Position numbers and translations under genes: made by a program | Notes under the pieces: generated by a model | The model's input: the letters and a program-made list of their open reading frames with translations, nothing else | Databases searched by the model: none | What the model was told of the DNA's origin: nothing | Shown here: positions 15,557-23,772 of the stretch, piece after piece | How positions within the stretch are numbered: position 1 is the stretch's first letter | How the letters are laid out: every line of letters starts with the position of its first letter | Assembly: GCA_044229235.1 (NCBI GenBank) | Contig: JBGATH010000005.1 | Span: 1 to 64,000, forward strand | DNA from: UKL13-2 sp044229235 | Lineage (GTDB): Bacteria; Pseudomonadota; Gammaproteobacteria; Burkholderiales; Usitatibacteraceae | Direction: 5' to 3' | DNA length: 64,000 nucleotides

Positions 15557-16317
15557 TTGACCAGGTGCAGTTGTGCAGCCGGGCGCGCGGCATTGGTGGT
15601 GCTCGCACCGCTCAAGGGTTCACGCTTGGCCACGGCAGCGAACTTGCGCTCCGTCACCTTGCGATCGCTCCAGGAAGGTGTCATCAGGCGCATGCCGTGT
15701 ACCCGCTTGATGGCTTCAAGCATGTACACGCCACCGCCGACACGCCACCAGTGGTTGCCCATGCCTTCCATGAACCCCCAGCGACGCTGCCATTGTTCGC
15801 TTTCGCACGGCGGGATATAGCAGGCGAGGTGCCCGGCAGAAGGCTCAAATCCCAGCAATTGCAGCCAATCTTTCATGCGCACCAGCGAAACGAACTGGCC
15901 CTGCCAGGGATAGCCACGCGAGTTCCACAGTTTCTTCACGCCAAACAGGCTCCAGGGATTGAAGCCGATGATGAGAATGCGCCCCTCGGGCCGCACCACG
16001 CGGTCGATCTCCCGCAGAATTTCGTGCGGGTTGTCGTTGAACTCGAGCACATGCGGCAGCAGGCACAGGTCGATGCTCTGCGCATCGAATGGCAGCTCAT
16101 GCCAGTGCGCCTTGACGCCCGCCGGCCCCGTCGGGTCCACCGTCAGGCGATGCACGATGCGCGATTCACGCAGCAAGTCGACCTGCGGCATGCCGAGCTG
16201 GATGGCGTGGTAGCCGAAGATGTCCGGCACAATCTGGTCAAGCCACGCCTGCTCGCGCGCAACGAGGTAGCGGCCCAGAGGCGATTGCAGCCACTCGTGT
16301 AAACTTTGATCAGTCAT
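15553..16317 (-). CDS. class I SAM-dependent methyltransferase
   Basis: A 254-residue methyltransferase-like protein. Recognisable are the post-I motif region VDPTGPAGVKAHWHELPFD, motif III LCLLPHVLEFNDNP, RVVRPEGRILIIGFNPWSLFG and WLQLLGFEPS. The SAM-binding glycine loop is weak, as in others of this gloB-linked family. The substrate is unknown. It is first in the methyltransferase/rnhA/dnaQ operon and divergent from gloB, from whose start at 16351 it is separated by about 33 bp. Confidence 0.85.
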   Translation of the reverse strand: MTDQSLHEWLQSPLGRYLVAREQAWLDQIVPDIFGYHAIQLGMPQVDLLRESRIVHRLTVDPTGPAGVKAHWHELPFDAQSIDLCLLPHVLEFNDNPHEILREIDRVVRPEGRILIIGFNPWSLFGVKKLWNSRGYPWQGQFVSLVRMKDWLQLLGFEPSAGHLACYIPPCESEQWQRRWGFMEGMGNHWWRVGGGVYMLEAIKRVHGMRLMTPSWSDRKVTERKFAAVAKREPLSGASTTNAARPAAQLHLVK

Positions 16318-16350
16318 TCGGGCATTTTAATCCATCAGGACAGCGCGCCG

Positions 16351-17145
16351 GTGCGCGATCCCAATCCCTTGATTCACGTTCACCCGGTCCCCGCATTTTC
16401 CGACAATTATCTTTGGGTGATTCACGACGGTCACCACGCCGCCGTGGTCGACCCGGGTGACGCGCGACCGGTAATCGAGTTCCTCGTCGCCAACAATCTC
16501 ACGCTCGAGGCAGTGCTTTGCACGCACCACCACGCGGACCATGTCGGCGGTGTCGACAGCCTGCTTGATTTTCTCGAACTGCGGGACAGGATCCCGGTTT
16601 ACGGGCCGGCAGGAGAAAATATCCCCGCGCGCTCGGTGGCCTTGCGCGAAAACGACCATGTCTGCCTGCCGGGCCTGAAGCTGAAGCTTGATGTGCTCGA
16701 CGTCCCCGGTCACACCGCCGGCCACATCGCCTACGTCGGGGACGGTTTCGTGTTCTGCGGCGACACGCTGTTCGCCTGCGGCTGCGGCCGCCTGTTCGAA
16801 GGTACGCCGGCGCAGATGACGGCCTCCATGTCGAAGCTGCGCGCGTTGCCTGCCGACACCAGGGTGTACTGCGCCCACGAATACACGATGGCGAACATCC
16901 GCTTTGCGGAAACGGTCGAGCCGGACAACGCCGCGCTGCAGGCACGAAAGGCCGAGTGCACGGCGCTGCGCCAGCGCGGCGCGCCGACCATCCCCACCAC
17001 CATCGGCACCGAGCTCGCGACCAACCCGTTCATGCGCTGGGACCAGCCCGGCGTGATGGCGGCAGCCAGCCGGCGCGCCGGTCATCCGGTGGCCGACGCT
17101 GCCGGCGTTTTTGCCGTCATTCGCGAATGGAAGAACCAGTTCTAG
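16351..17145 (+). CDS. gloB: hydroxyacylglutathione hydrolase (glyoxalase II)
   Basis: A 264-residue enzyme that hydrolyses S-lactoylglutathione in methylglyoxal detoxification. The GTG at 16351 precedes HVHPVPAFSDNYLWVIHDG, the expected N-terminus; the longer frame from 16306 would run into the divergent gene. The binuclear metal site is complete: THHHADHVGG, GHTAGH, FCGDTLFACGCGR and CAHEYT. The C-terminal glutathione-binding part (NPFMRWDQPGV) is normal. It is followed 7 bp later by an acetyltransferase gene. Confidence 0.95.
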   Translation: MRDPNPLIHVHPVPAFSDNYLWVIHDGHHAAVVDPGDARPVIEFLVANNLTLEAVLCTHHHADHVGGVDSLLDFLELRDRIPVYGPAGENIPARSVALRENDHVCLPGLKLKLDVLDVPGHTAGHIAYVGDGFVFCGDTLFACGCGRLFEGTPAQMTASMSKLRALPADTRVYCAHEYTMANIRFAETVEPDNAALQARKAECTALRQRGAPTIPTTIGTELATNPFMRWDQPGVMAAASRRAGHPVADAAGVFAVIREWKNQF

Positions 17146-17152
17146 GAAAACC

Positions 17153-17635
17153 ATGCAAACGCTTCAGATCCGTCCTGCCCAGCCCGACGATGTCCCGATG
17201 ATTTTCGACCTCATCTGCCAGTTGTCGGTATACGAAAAGCTCGAACACATGGTCACCGGCACGCCGGCCATGCTGCGCGAAAACCTGTTCGGCGCGAACC
17301 GCAGCTGCGAGTGTCTGATGGCCGAGGCAGGCGGCAGGCCCATCGGCTTCGCGCTCTATTTCTCGACGTTTTCAACCTTTCTCTGCAAACCGGGCCTGTA
17401 CCTCGAGGACTTGTTCGTGATACCCGAAGTTCGCGGCAAAGGTTTTGGCAAGGCACTGCTGCGCAAACTGGCGGCAATCGCCCGAGAGCGTGGCTGCGGG
17501 CGTTTCGAATGGCGCGTGCTCGACTGGAATGAGCCGTCAATCCAGTTCTACAAATCGCTGGGGGCAACCATCATGCCGGAGTGGTATCTGGTACGCATGA
17601 CCGAGCCGGAGATTGCGCAGCTCGCGGGCACCTGA
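17153..17635 (+). CDS. GNAT family N-acetyltransferase
   Basis: A 160-residue protein from the ATG at 17153 (GGAAAACC before it). The acetyl-CoA loop is VRGKGFGKALLRKL, preceded by the LYLEDLFVIPE strand and followed by FEWRVLDWNEPSIQFYKSLGA, the pattern of the diamine (spermidine/spermine, thialysine) acetyltransferase-like branch. The substrate cannot be fixed from sequence; a polyamine or small amine is likely. It starts 7 bp after gloB and is probably co-transcribed. Confidence 0.9.
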   Translation: MQTLQIRPAQPDDVPMIFDLICQLSVYEKLEHMVTGTPAMLRENLFGANRSCECLMAEAGGRPIGFALYFSTFSTFLCKPGLYLEDLFVIPEVRGKGFGKALLRKLAAIARERGCGRFEWRVLDWNEPSIQFYKSLGATIMPEWYLVRMTEPEIAQLAGT

Positions 17636-17723
17636 AGTTGCCGGCATCGCCAATCAGCTGCGATGCCCGGCGAACCTATGCATCGAGGAACGGCCAAACC
17701 GCATTGACTTGGCCGCTTCGTAC

Positions 17724-17752
17724 TTGACGTGGCATCCACATGCCATGATAAT
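17724..17752 (+). promoter_or_regulatory. predicted sigma-70 promoter for mltD
   Basis: TTGACG at 17724-17729 and GATAAT at 17747-17752 are separated by exactly 17 bp, close to the consensus. The predicted start of transcription is near 17759, about 20 bp before the ATG of mltD at 17781. The surrounding 17745-17780 is clearly AT-richer than the genes. Confidence 0.65.
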
Positions 17753-17780
17753 TAATTCATATAAAACAACAGCTTTTCGG

Positions 17781-19583
17781 ATGAACCTCAACCGCTTTGT
17801 GCAAATGTTTACCGCCGCCAGCGCCGGGCTTTGCCTTTGCATTGCGCAGGCGCACGGCGTGGAGCCTGCCAAAGTGCCGGTGGCCGGGCAGCATCCGACT
17901 GCCGCGAGTCTGGCTGAACAGGCACCACCGTCCAGTGCCTACTCGGTAGCCGTCGCGCCCGATAAAGCCTTCAACGATGCCGACCTCTGGCAGCGCGTGC
18001 GCCGCGGCTTTGCCATGGGCGAACTCAATTCGCCGTTGGTGCAGGAACAGGAAAACTGGTACGCCAGTCGCCCCGACTACATCCAGCGCTTCGTCGACCG
18101 CGGTTCACGCTATCTGTATCACGTCGTGCAGGAAGTCGAGCAGCGCGGCATGCCCACCGAAGTTGCGCTGCTGCCGGTGATCGAAAGCGCCTTCAATCCG
18201 CAGGCCTATTCCCGCGCCAAGGCCGCCGGCATGTGGCAGTTCATCCCGTCCACCGGCAAGAATTTTGGCCTCAAGCAGGATTGGCACCTCGACAACCGCC
18301 GCGATGTGCTGCTCTCCACCCATGCGGCGCTCGACTACCTGCAAAAGCTGTACGGCATGTTCAATTCCTGGGAATTGGCGTTCGCGGCCTACAACTGCGG
18401 CGAAGGCTGCGTGGCACGCGCCATCCAGAAGAACCAGAGAAAAGGCCTGCCGACGGACTACCTGAGCCTGCCCCTGCCGCCGGAAACCCGCAGCTACGTG
18501 CCGAAGCTCATCGCGGTCAAAAACATCGTGCTTTCACCCGGCAGCTACGGCATTGAACTGGTGGCCGTGGAAAACCGCCCCTACTTCGCCAAGGTCGCCG
18601 CGCCCAACAAGATGGACGTGAAACTGGCGGCGCGACTGGCCGACATGCCGGAGGAAGAATTCGCGGCGCTGAACCCTGCTTCCAGCCGCCCGGTCGCGGC
18701 GTCCGCCACCGGCTCGTTCCTGGTGCCCGCCGAAAAGGCCGACGTGTTTCGCGAGAATCTGGAAATCTATCGCTCGCTCAACGGGCCGATGGTGTCGTGG
18801 ACCAATGCCTCAGCCAAGCGCGGCGAATCGGTGTCCGCGGTGGCGCGGCGCTACGGCATGACGCCCGCATATCTGCGTGCCACCGCCGGACCGTTCAAGG
18901 AAAAGAACGGCAAGTTAAGCCACCCCATCACCTTCATGGTGCCCAGCCAGAAGCAGGCGCAGATGATTGCAGCCGCGCTGGAGAAGAAGTCCGCCATCCG
19001 CGCAGCGCAAGCCGGCGCGGCCGAGCCCGAGCCGGTGCCGAGCAACGCCCCCATCCTGCTGGCATCCAATTCGACCGAGTTGCCATCGACCGCGCCAACA
19101 CCCACCGAAGCAACCGGGGCCGATGTTGCTCCCGTGACCGCGGCCAGCGCCAGTGTCGCGAACGAACCGGTCGCGGTGGTCCGCACGGCTGCCGTCGCGG
19201 CCCCGCCGGCGCAAACCGCGCTGGTCACCAGCTATCGCGTGCAACGTGGCGACACACTGTTCGCGGTCGCACGGAAATTTGCTACCAGCGTGGAAGATTT
19301 GCAGCGCCTGAACAGCATCAAAGGCGGCGCACTGCAGGTCGGACAGGTGCTGAAAGTGACCAAGTCCGCCGATGTAGCCACAATGGACAAGGTTTCCCAG
19401 CCCGCACAACTGGCCATCGCCAAGCCCGCCGCCAAACCGACCCTTTACGTGATCCGCCCCGGTGACACCTTGTTCGCCATCGCCATGAAGTTCAGCGTGG
19501 AATTGAACGACCTGATGCGCTGGAACCGGTTGACCGCAAGGTCGGTGATTCAACCAGGAAGCCGGATTCGGGTTTCGGCGTAG
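17781..19583 (+). CDS. mltD: membrane-bound lytic transglycosylase D with two LysM domains
   Basis: A 600-residue exported murein-cleaving enzyme. The signal peptide MNLNRFVQMFTAASAGLCLC supports the ATG at 17781; the open frame upstream is non-coding. The SLT domain covers about residues 115-260, with the catalytic Glu135 in LLPVIESAFNPQAYS, then AAGMWQFIPSTGKNFGL and FAAYNCGEGCVARAI. After a linker rich in Ala, Pro and Thr come two LysM peptidoglycan-binding repeats, SYRVQRGDTLFAVARKF near 487 and LYVIRPGDTLFAIAMKF near 555. The family usually has two or three LysM repeats. It has its own promoter and is monocistronic, facing the convergent ABC operon. Confidence 0.95.
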   Translation: MNLNRFVQMFTAASAGLCLCIAQAHGVEPAKVPVAGQHPTAASLAEQAPPSSAYSVAVAPDKAFNDADLWQRVRRGFAMGELNSPLVQEQENWYASRPDYIQRFVDRGSRYLYHVVQEVEQRGMPTEVALLPVIESAFNPQAYSRAKAAGMWQFIPSTGKNFGLKQDWHLDNRRDVLLSTHAALDYLQKLYGMFNSWELAFAAYNCGEGCVARAIQKNQRKGLPTDYLSLPLPPETRSYVPKLIAVKNIVLSPGSYGIELVAVENRPYFAKVAAPNKMDVKLAARLADMPEEEFAALNPASSRPVAASATGSFLVPAEKADVFRENLEIYRSLNGPMVSWTNASAKRGESVSAVARRYGMTPAYLRATAGPFKEKNGKLSHPITFMVPSQKQAQMIAAALEKKSAIRAAQAGAAEPEPVPSNAPILLASNSTELPSTAPTPTEATGADVAPVTAASASVANEPVAVVRTAAVAAPPAQTALVTSYRVQRGDTLFAVARKFATSVEDLQRLNSIKGGALQVGQVLKVTKSADVATMDKVSQPAQLAIAKPAAKPTLYVIRPGDTLFAIAMKFSVELNDLMRWNRLTARSVIQPGSRIRVSA

Positions 19584-19750
19584 TTGTTGCCGGCGATCGG
19601 CACGGAAGGCCGGAACGCACTGTTCAATCCGGATATCCCAAGGCCGCGAGCGAACTACCTGCTCACCAGTCCGAATCGACAGTCTCCAGCTTAAAGCGCG
19701 GCGACATCCCCGGATCGCAATCGACAGATTGCACCGCCACCAAACCATGC

Positions 19751-19816
19751 AAAGTCAAGGACTGGCGCGGCGTTTCGGGCGAAACTGCCTGGAAAGGAGC
19801 GCCAATGCTGGTGTTT
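19751..19816. repeat. REP-like palindrome, copy 2 (solitary)
   Basis: The arms AGGACTGGCGCGGCG and AGCGCCAATGCTGGTG surround a loop with GAAACTGCCTGG, the orientation of the other solitary copies. It lies in the 249-bp gap between the convergent mltD and ABC ATPase genes, a usual place for REP sequences. No other feature was seen in that gap. Confidence 0.7.
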
Positions 19817-19832
19817 CGTCACAATATGCAGG

Positions 19833-21527
19833 CTACGCCGCTTCCTTCTGCCACCCTTTCGGAATCGACCCCAGCAGCTTCTTCGTGTACTCCTGCTGCG
19901 GATTGAGGTAGATGTCATCGGCATTGGCGACTTCGACCACATCGCCCTCGGACATCACCATCACCTGGTCGGAGATGTACTTCACCACCGCGAGGTCGTG
20001 CGAGATGAAGATGTAGCTCATCTGGTACTCGTCCTGCAGGTCTTGCAGCAGGTTCAGCACCTGTGCCTGTACCGACACGTCCAGTGCCGAGACGGACTCA
20101 TCGCAGATCAGCACATCGGGTTTCATTGTCAGGCAGCGCGCAATGGCGATGCGCTGGCGCTGTCCCCCGGAGAATTCGTGCGGGTATTTGTAGAAGGAGA
20201 CTTCCGGCAAGCCGACGCGTTTCAGCAGCGCCATGGCCATCTGCACGCGCTCCTGCTCGTTGTTGCCGATGCTGTGGATGACCATGGGTTCCAGAAGGAT
20301 CTGCCCCACGGTGAAGCGCGGGTTCAGCGAAGCATAGGGGTTCTGGAACACGATCTGGATGCGGCGCTTGTACTTCATGAAATCCTGCTCGCTGAGCTTG
20401 AGCAGGTCGACGTCATCGAACAGCACTTCGCCGCCGGTGGCATCGTGCAAGCGCATCAGGGTGAGGCCGACCGTGGTCTTGCCCGAACCGGATTCACCGA
20501 CCAGTCCCAGCGTCTTGCCTTTGGCGAGCTTGAACGACGCGCCATTCACGGCCGGCACATTGCGCTTCTTGAACAGGCCATCCTTGAGCTGGAAATGTTT
20601 TTCCAGGCCGCGCACCTCGAGCACGATCTGGTCGCCGTCAACGTAACCGCGTTTTCTCTGCTCCAGGTGAATTGGCTGCAACCCGGCCGCGCTCATGAAG
20701 TCATCGATCACCGGCAAACGCTTTGGCCGGTTGCCGATGTTCGGGCGGCAGGCGAGCAACGCCTTGGTGTAGGCGTGTTGCGGCGCCTCGAAAATCTGCT
20801 TGGCAGTGCCTTTTTCCTTGATGTCGCCGTTTTGCATCACCACCACATGGTCGGCGATCTCCCCGACCACCGCGAGGTCATGAGTGATGAACAGCACCGA
20901 CATGTGGTGCGTTTCCTGCAGCTTTGCAATGAGATCAAGGATCTGCTTCTGGATCGTCACGTCAAGCGCCGTGGTCGGCTCGTCGGCGATCAGCAACTTG
21001 GGCTCACAGGCAATGGCCATTGCAATCATCACCCGTTGTTGCTGCCCGCCCGACATTTCGTGCGGATAGGACTTCATGCGCAGATGCGGATTGGGAATGC
21101 CGACCTCGTTCATCAGTTCCTCGGCACGCTTCCAGGCCTGACCATTACTCATGCCGGTGTGCAGTCGCAACACTTCGGCGATCTGCTCGCCACAGGTGAA
21201 CACCGGGTTCAGCGAGGTCATCGGCTCCTGGAAAATGACCGAGATTTCCTTGCCGCGGATGGCGCGCATGCGCGACTCGGGTTCCAGCAGCAGGTTGGTG
21301 CCGTTGAACAGCACCTTGCTGTCGGGGGAAACAATGGCTTGCTCACGCGGCAGCAGGCGCACGATGGACATCGCCGACACCGACTTGCCGCTGCCCGATT
21401 CGCCCACCAGTGCCACCGTCGAGTTGCGCGGGATGTCGAACGACACGCCCTTCACGGCTTCGAAAATGCTGCCGCCGTCGAGGCGGAACTTGACGCCGAG
21501 ATTCTGGACTTCGAGGATGTTTTCCAT
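19833..21527 (-). CDS. fused double ATP-binding subunit of a peptide ABC transporter (YejF-like)
   Basis: A 564-residue cytoplasmic protein holding two complete ABC domains. The first has Walker A VGESGSGKS, signature MSGGQQQRVMIAMAIA and Walker B LLIADEPTT. The second has Walker A VGESGSGKT, signature FSGGQRQRIAIARCL and LICDESVSALD. Each domain ends with the oligopeptide-ABC extension (HAYTKALLACRP, EYTKKLLGSIP). In the Opp and Dpp systems these are two proteins; the fusion is typical of YejF and GsiA. It is the last gene of a minus-strand operon of binding proteins, two permeases and this ATPase, and energises peptide uptake. Confidence 0.93.
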   Translation of the reverse strand: MENILEVQNLGVKFRLDGGSIFEAVKGVSFDIPRNSTVALVGESGSGKSVSAMSIVRLLPREQAIVSPDSKVLFNGTNLLLEPESRMRAIRGKEISVIFQEPMTSLNPVFTCGEQIAEVLRLHTGMSNGQAWKRAEELMNEVGIPNPHLRMKSYPHEMSGGQQQRVMIAMAIACEPKLLIADEPTTALDVTIQKQILDLIAKLQETHHMSVLFITHDLAVVGEIADHVVVMQNGDIKEKGTAKQIFEAPQHAYTKALLACRPNIGNRPKRLPVIDDFMSAAGLQPIHLEQRKRGYVDGDQIVLEVRGLEKHFQLKDGLFKKRNVPAVNGASFKLAKGKTLGLVGESGSGKTTVGLTLMRLHDATGGEVLFDDVDLLKLSEQDFMKYKRRIQIVFQNPYASLNPRFTVGQILLEPMVIHSIGNNEQERVQMAMALLKRVGLPEVSFYKYPHEFSGGQRQRIAIARCLTMKPDVLICDESVSALDVSVQAQVLNLLQDLQDEYQMSYIFISHDLAVVKYISDQVMVMSEGDVVEVANADDIYLNPQQEYTKKLLGSIPKGWQKEAA

Positions 21528-21555
21528 GTTTTCGCGTTTATTTAGTCAAACTCGG

Positions 21556-21575
21556 ATCCCCGCCTTGGCGGGGAT
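21556..21575. other. hairpin between permease and ATPase genes
   Basis: A perfect stem ATCCCCGCC-TT-GGCGGGGAT lies in the 102-bp gap between the two coding regions. It has no T-run, so it is more likely an mRNA-stabilising or attenuating hairpin, or a small dispersed repeat, than a true terminator. Confidence 0.45.
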
Positions 21576-21629
21576 GGCGCATTTGTTTCCAATCGCACTG
21601 CGCTTCGCTTGCGCTCTTGGACAAATGCG

Positions 21630-22712
21630 TCATTTGATTTTCGGGTCGAGGGCATCACGCAGCGAATCGGTCAGCATTGAAAATGCCGTGACCAGAACCG
21701 CCATGGAGATGCCGGCGGCCACCAGCTGCCACCACTTGCCGATGACCAGTTCCGCCTGGGCCTCTGCCAGCATCGTGCCCCAGGACACCGAATCGACCGG
21801 CACGCCCAGCCCGAGGAAAGACAGGATCACTTCGGCCTTGATGAACTGCACCACATGCTGGGAAAGTTGCACCAGGCAGACATGCGAGACATTGGGCAGG
21901 ATGTGTACAAACATGCGGCGGCTGTGCGATGCGCCGATGGCCTGCGCAGCTTTCACATATTCGCGCGAAGCGTGTTTGATGTACTCGGCGCGAACCAGGC
22001 GGTAGATACCGGTCCAGCCGGTAAAAGCCAGGATTGCGACCACCATCGGAATTCCCTTGTAGGCCGCCAGCGCCGGTGAGCTCGCAAACACGGCGGCGAA
22101 GGCAAGGATCAGCAGGATGTAGGGGATTGACGTAAACACGTTGTAGAACCACTCCAGCGCGTCGCCAACCCTGCCGCCGACGTAGCCGGAAAGCGCACCC
22201 AGAACCGTGCCGACAACCGTGGCCAGCAATGCGGCGATCAGGCCGACGAAGATCGAGGTTTCGGCTCCCTTGATGGCCTTTTGCAGCACGTCGCGGCCCC
22301 ATTTGTCGCCGCCGAACGGCAGCGTCTCGGCGCGCGGTGTTTCGGTGATCTTGATCTTGGCGGTACGCTCCTCCCATTCCTTGTAGCGCGGCGCGAGGGG
22401 ATCGATGTCGGACAGGTCAACGTAAGGAATATTTTCCGCGGCATCCTTGCTTTCCGCCTTGGTGCCTTCAAGATTTTCAGCACCGGCCATGAATGCGGGG
22501 TTGGCATAGGAAATGCCGACTTCCTTGGACCAGCCCTTGGCAACGATGCCGACATACGAGCCGGCCATGAGCAGCAGGAAGAAGATCACCACCACCAGCG
22601 AGACCATGCCGACCTTGTCGCGCTTGAGGCGGCGCCAGGCCAGTGTCCAAAGGCCCGGCGAGGCCTGGTGCAAAGGGGCGGCAGCGGGCTTTTCAGTCAA
22701 TACAGCGCTCAT
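21630..22712 (-). CDS. peptide ABC transporter permease, DppC/YejE type
   Basis: A 360-residue inner-membrane protein. The N-terminal TM (GMVSLVVVIFFLLLMAGSYVG) is followed by a large periplasmic segment (about residues 55-135), then five more hydrophobic segments. The permease signature EYVKAAQAIGASHSRRMFVHILPN contains the EAA loop that docks on the ATPase, and PFGGDKWGRDVLQKAIKGA is typical of the DppC/OppC branch. It starts 10 bp after the other permease. Confidence 0.93.
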   Translation of the reverse strand: MSAVLTEKPAAAPLHQASPGLWTLAWRRLKRDKVGMVSLVVVIFFLLLMAGSYVGIVAKGWSKEVGISYANPAFMAGAENLEGTKAESKDAAENIPYVDLSDIDPLAPRYKEWEERTAKIKITETPRAETLPFGGDKWGRDVLQKAIKGAETSIFVGLIAALLATVVGTVLGALSGYVGGRVGDALEWFYNVFTSIPYILLILAFAAVFASSPALAAYKGIPMVVAILAFTGWTGIYRLVRAEYIKHASREYVKAAQAIGASHSRRMFVHILPNVSHVCLVQLSQHVVQFIKAEVILSFLGLGVPVDSVSWGTMLAEAQAELVIGKWWQLVAAGISMAVLVTAFSMLTDSLRDALDPKIK

Positions 22713-22722
22713 CGTCCGCTCC

Positions 22723-23742
22723 TCACTTGAATGTCACGCGCGGATCGACGGCCTTGTACATCACGTCGACAGCGAGGTTGATGATCATGGTAATCATGGC
22801 CAGGTAAACGGTGGCGGCCTTGATCACCGGAAAGTCGGAGCGATTCACCGCCACCAGAATCTCGCGGCCCAGGCCGGGAATCGAGAAAAAGGTTTCCAGC
22901 AGGAACGAACCGACGAAGATACCCGGCAGCGCAATACCCACGTTGGTGAGGATCGGAATCATGGCGTTGCGCAACACGTGCTTGAGCATCACCGTTTTCT
23001 CGGCCACGCCCTTTGCGCGCGCGGTGCGCACATAGTCGTGATTGATTTCATCCAGGAAAAAGCTGCGATACAAACGCAGCGCTGGCGCCAGGCCGACGAA
23101 CACGGCCAGCATGATCGGCAGCGGCGCGTAGGTGGTGAGGTTCTTCCAGAAATTGTCCGTCCAGCCCTGCACCGGGAACATGCCCCACTTGAAGCCGAAG
23201 TAGTACTGCGCGACGATGATATAGACCAGGAACGAGATCGACATCGCCACTGTGCAGATCATCATGATCATGCGGTCGGTCAGCGTGCCACGCACATAAG
23301 CCACGCCGATGGCCAGCAGCACGCCAAGGATGGTTTCGAGTATCACCACCGGCAGCATGATGGTCAGCGTCGGGCCGATACGGGTGATGAGGATCTTCGG
23401 CACCTCTTCGTTGGTGGCCCAGGACCGCACCGCCTGGCAGCTTGAGGGCGCGGCCTTGCCGTCCGCCGCCGGTTTGGCTTTGTCCGGATCGGTGTAGCTC
23501 TTGTAGGTGCAGGTAAATCCGGTGGCCACCTCGAAGGCGAAGTAGCCCAGCTGCACCGGATAGGGCTGGTCCACGCCGAGTTGCTTGCGGATGTTCTCGA
23601 TCTGTTCCTTGTTGGTGATCTTCCCGGCGAGCACCAGCGCCGGATCGCCCCCCACCCAGTTGAACAGGAAAAAAATCAGCAGCACGACTCCCGCCAGGGT
23701 GGGAACCATTTGCCACAATCGTCGCATTACATAGGCCATCAT
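22723..23742 (-). CDS. peptide ABC transporter permease, DppB/YejB type
   Basis: A 339-residue inner-membrane protein. The N-terminus MAYVMRRLWQMVPTLAGVVLL and the GGDPALVLAGKITNKEQIENI block are typical of the OppB/DppB branch. A periplasmic insert of about 40 residues (KSYTDPDKAKPAADGKAAPS) is followed by the membrane core and the EAA loop YVRTARAKGVAEKTVMLKHV. It starts 30 bp after the first binding-protein gene and 10 bp before the second permease. Confidence 0.93.
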   Translation of the reverse strand: MMAYVMRRLWQMVPTLAGVVLLIFFLFNWVGGDPALVLAGKITNKEQIENIRKQLGVDQPYPVQLGYFAFEVATGFTCTYKSYTDPDKAKPAADGKAAPSSCQAVRSWATNEEVPKILITRIGPTLTIMLPVVILETILGVLLAIGVAYVRGTLTDRMIMMICTVAMSISFLVYIIVAQYYFGFKWGMFPVQGWTDNFWKNLTTYAPLPIMLAVFVGLAPALRLYRSFFLDEINHDYVRTARAKGVAEKTVMLKHVLRNAMIPILTNVGIALPGIFVGSFLLETFFSIPGLGREILVAVNRSDFPVIKAATVYLAMITMIINLAVDVMYKAVDPRVTFK

Positions 23743-23772
23743 GCGCAGGGCCCTCCTTTTCTTGTGAATTGC

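Noticed and set aside
19998..21545. A 515-codon plus-strand frame opposite the ABC ATPase
   Set aside because: It is a mirror of the ATPase coding sequence with a His/Gln/Arg-rich composition typical of antisense shadows.
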